Program-made: the position numbers and the translations under genes
In this document: positions 62,511 to 64,000 of the stretch, piece after piece
How the letters are laid out: every line of letters begins with the position of its first letter
Numbering within the stretch: the stretch's first letter is position 1
The notes under the pieces: model-generated
What the model was told of the DNA's origin: nothing
What the model saw: the letters and a program-made list of their open reading frames with translations, nothing else
Databases searched by the model: none
Source: Fusobacterium varium
GTDB lineage: Bacteria; Fusobacteriota; Fusobacteriia; Fusobacteriales; Fusobacteriaceae
Assembly: GCA_002356455.1 (NCBI GenBank)
Contig: AP017968.1
Coordinates: 806,001 to 870,000, forward strand
Direction: 5' to 3'
Length of the DNA: 64,000 nucleotides

Positions 62511-63376
62511 AAGGAATAATATTAGCAGGAGGGAGTGGAACAAGACTTCATCCATTAACTAGAAGTATATCAAAACAAATATTACCTATTTATGATAAAC
62601 CAATGATATATTATCCCTTATCAGTATTAATGTTAGCTGGAATAAAAGATATACTAATAATTTCAACTCCAAGAGATTTAGCATGTTTTAAGGAATTATT
62701 GGAAGATGGAAAAAAAATTGGATTAAATATAGAGTACAGTATTCAAGAACAACCAAATGGATTAGCAGAAGCCTTTATTATAGGAGAAGAATTCATAGGG
62801 AAGAGTAATGTGGCTTTAATATTAGGTGATAATTTATTTTTTGGACAAGCTTTTTCACCTGTAATTAAAGAATCTGCAAAATTAAAGACAGGAGCAGAAA
62901 TTTTTGGATATTTTGTAAAAAATCCAAAAGAATATGGAGTAGTAGAATTTGATGAATATAGGAATGTTTTATCTTTAGAGGAAAAACCAGAAAAACCGAA
63001 ATCCAAATATGCAATACCAGGACTTTATTTTTATGATAATACAGTAGTAGAGAAAGCTAAAAGATTAAAACCAAGTAAAAGAGGAGAATTAGAAATAACT
63101 GATCTAAATAAATTATATTTAGCTGAAGGAAACTTAAAAGTCAATCTCTTAGGAAGAGGTTTTGCATGGTTAGATACAGGAACCCATAAGAATTTATTAC
63201 AAGCAGCTAATTTTATAGAAACTATTCAAGATAGACAGGGAAATTATGTAGCTTGTATAGAGGAAATAGCATATAAGAATGGTTGGATAACTAAAGAGGC
63301 ATTAATAGAACTTGCAGAACCATTATTAAAAACAGAATACGGAAAATATCTGATGGAAATAAGTGAGGAGATATAA
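62507..63376 (+). CDS. rmlA: Glucose-1-phosphate thymidylyltransferase
   Basis: 289 residues. [20 protein letters not shown] (1-20, nucleotide site), [47 protein letters not shown] (about 107) and [20 protein letters not shown] (about 221) are complete RmlA signatures. It makes dTDP-glucose. It is the only rmlA in the window, so it must also serve the RmlC-RmlD fusion and RmlB at 35255-37843 unless another copy lies elsewhere. It overlaps the formyltransferase stop by 4 bases. Confidence 0.96.
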   Translation: MKGIILAGGSGTRLHPLTRSISKQILPIYDKPMIYYPLSVLMLAGIKDILIISTPRDLACFKELLEDGKKIGLNIEYSIQEQPNGLAEAFIIGEEFIGKSNVALILGDNLFFGQAFSPVIKESAKLKTGAEIFGYFVKNPKEYGVVEFDEYRNVLSLEEKPEKPKSKYAIPGLYFYDNTVVEKAKRLKPSKRGELEITDLNKLYLAEGNLKVNLLGRGFAWLDTGTHKNLLQAANFIETIQDRQGNYVACIEEIAYKNGWITKEALIELAEPLLKTEYGKYLMEISEEI

Positions 63377-63377
63377 G

Positions 63378-64000
63378 ATGAAGACATATCTTGTAACAGG
63401 GGCAGCAGGATTCATAGGAACAAACTTTGTAAAATATATGCTTGAAAAGTATGAAAATAATATAAGAATAATAGTTCTGGATAAACTTACTTATGCAGGA
63501 AATATTGAAAATATACAAGAAGAAATAACTTCTAAAAAAATAGATTTTGTAAAGGGAGATATCTGTAATAGAGAATTGGTGGAAGATATATTTTCCAGAT
63601 ATGAAATAGATTATGTAGTAAATTTTGCAGCAGAATCTCATGTAGACAGGAGTATATCAAATCCTCAGATATTTTTGGAAACAAATATACTGGGAACACA
63701 AAACCTGTTGGAAGTATCTAAGAAATTCTGGAGTATAGGAAAAGATGAAAATGGATATCCTGTATACAAGGAAGGAAAGAAATTTCTGCATATATCTACA
63801 GATGAAGTGTATGGATCACTGTCAAAAGAGTATACAGAAGCAAAAGAGCTAATACTTAATGATAGAGTAAAGAAAGTGGCAGAAGGAAGAAAGAATTTAA
63901 AAACATATGGAGATAAATTTTTTACGGAAGAAACACCGCTTGACCCAAGGTCGCCATATTCAGCCTCAAAGACATCAAGCGATATGATAGTAAGAGCATA
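63378..64000 (+). CDS. rmlB: dTDP-glucose 4,6-dehydratase (copy 2), cut by the window end
   Basis: The first 207 codons are visible and nearly identical to the 36683 copy; the clear differences are around codons 13-30 (EKYENNIRI here, EKYGESIRI there) and a few silent sites. It shows LVTGAAGFIGTNF, LDKLTYAGNIENI, STDEVYGSLS and YSASKTSSDMIVRA. It lies one base after the rmlA stop. The C terminus and whatever follows (rmlC/rmlD?) are beyond the window. Confidence 0.95.
   Translation, partial: MKTYLVTGAAGFIGTNFVKYMLEKYENNIRIIVLDKLTYAGNIENIQEEITSKKIDFVKGDICNRELVEDIFSRYEIDYVVNFAAESHVDRSISNPQIFLETNILGTQNLLEVSKKFWSIGKDENGYPVYKEGKKFLHISTDEVYGSLSKEYTEAKELILNDRVKKVAEGRKNLKTYGDKFFTEETPLDPRSPYSASKTSSDMIVRA

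Overview
The window is AT-rich, diderm-type bacterial chromosome with strong AGGAGG-type ribosome binding sites. The mix of accDA-pfkA, the [FeFe]-hydrogenase maturase HydF, NhaC, GltS-MurI, Feo iron uptake and a heptosyltransferase-rich lipopolysaccharide (LPS/LOS) locus fits Fusobacteriota, most likely Fusobacterium. That assignment is inferred from gene content and composition; no rRNA or other taxonomic marker is present.

Bases 1-14730 are core genes on the plus strand: the end of accD, accA and pfkA (fatty acid synthesis and glycolysis), recR and hydF, several small regulatory or secreted proteins, and a tryptophan-type ABC importer (two binding proteins, permease, ATPase). The importer follows a short leader peptide with three consecutive Trp codons and an intrinsic terminator, which is the layout of classical ribosome-mediated attenuation. 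An RHH-WYL regulator and a feoA-feoA-feoB-small Cys-rich protein group follow.

Bases 14890-27290 are a patchwork. It holds an IS91-like transposase broken by one stop codon, nhaC, two nearly identical 1767-bp IS1182-family elements in direct orientation, and between them gltS-murI on the minus strand, a YegS-type lipid kinase, a small RfaY-like kinase and a LicD protein.

Bases 27428-64000 are a large LPS/LOS locus, all on the plus strand. Module A (27428-37843) and module B (38477-47179) share about 4.8 kb of almost identical sequence: three GT9 heptosyltransferase-like genes, a GT4 gene and an RfaY-like kinase. The gene order is permuted and the donor-binding half of the GT4 gene has been replaced. 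Module A ends with an O-antigen ligase-like protein, a LicD protein, an RmlC-RmlD fusion and RmlB. Module B ends with different glycosyltransferases and another ligase-like protein. A third module (47666 to the window end) is a Wzx/Wzy O-antigen cluster: a membrane UDP-sugar 4,6-dehydratase, initiating sugar-phosphate transferase, CapE/F/G enzymes for UDP-L-FucNAc, glycosyltransferases, polymerase, flippase, a VioA/VioF-like pair predicted to make dTDP-Qui4NFo, RmlA and a second rmlB.

The most notable signals are: (1) the Trp-codon leader attenuator ahead of the importer; (2) a pair of 26-bp inverted repeats 127 bp apart upstream of module B, with promoter-like sequences facing both ways inside, a candidate invertible promoter for surface-glycan phase variation; (3) the GT4 pair with identical N-terminal halves and different C-terminal halves inside identical flanks; and (4) a 23-nt relic of the GT4 start left behind in module A, which suggests the direction of the rearrangement.
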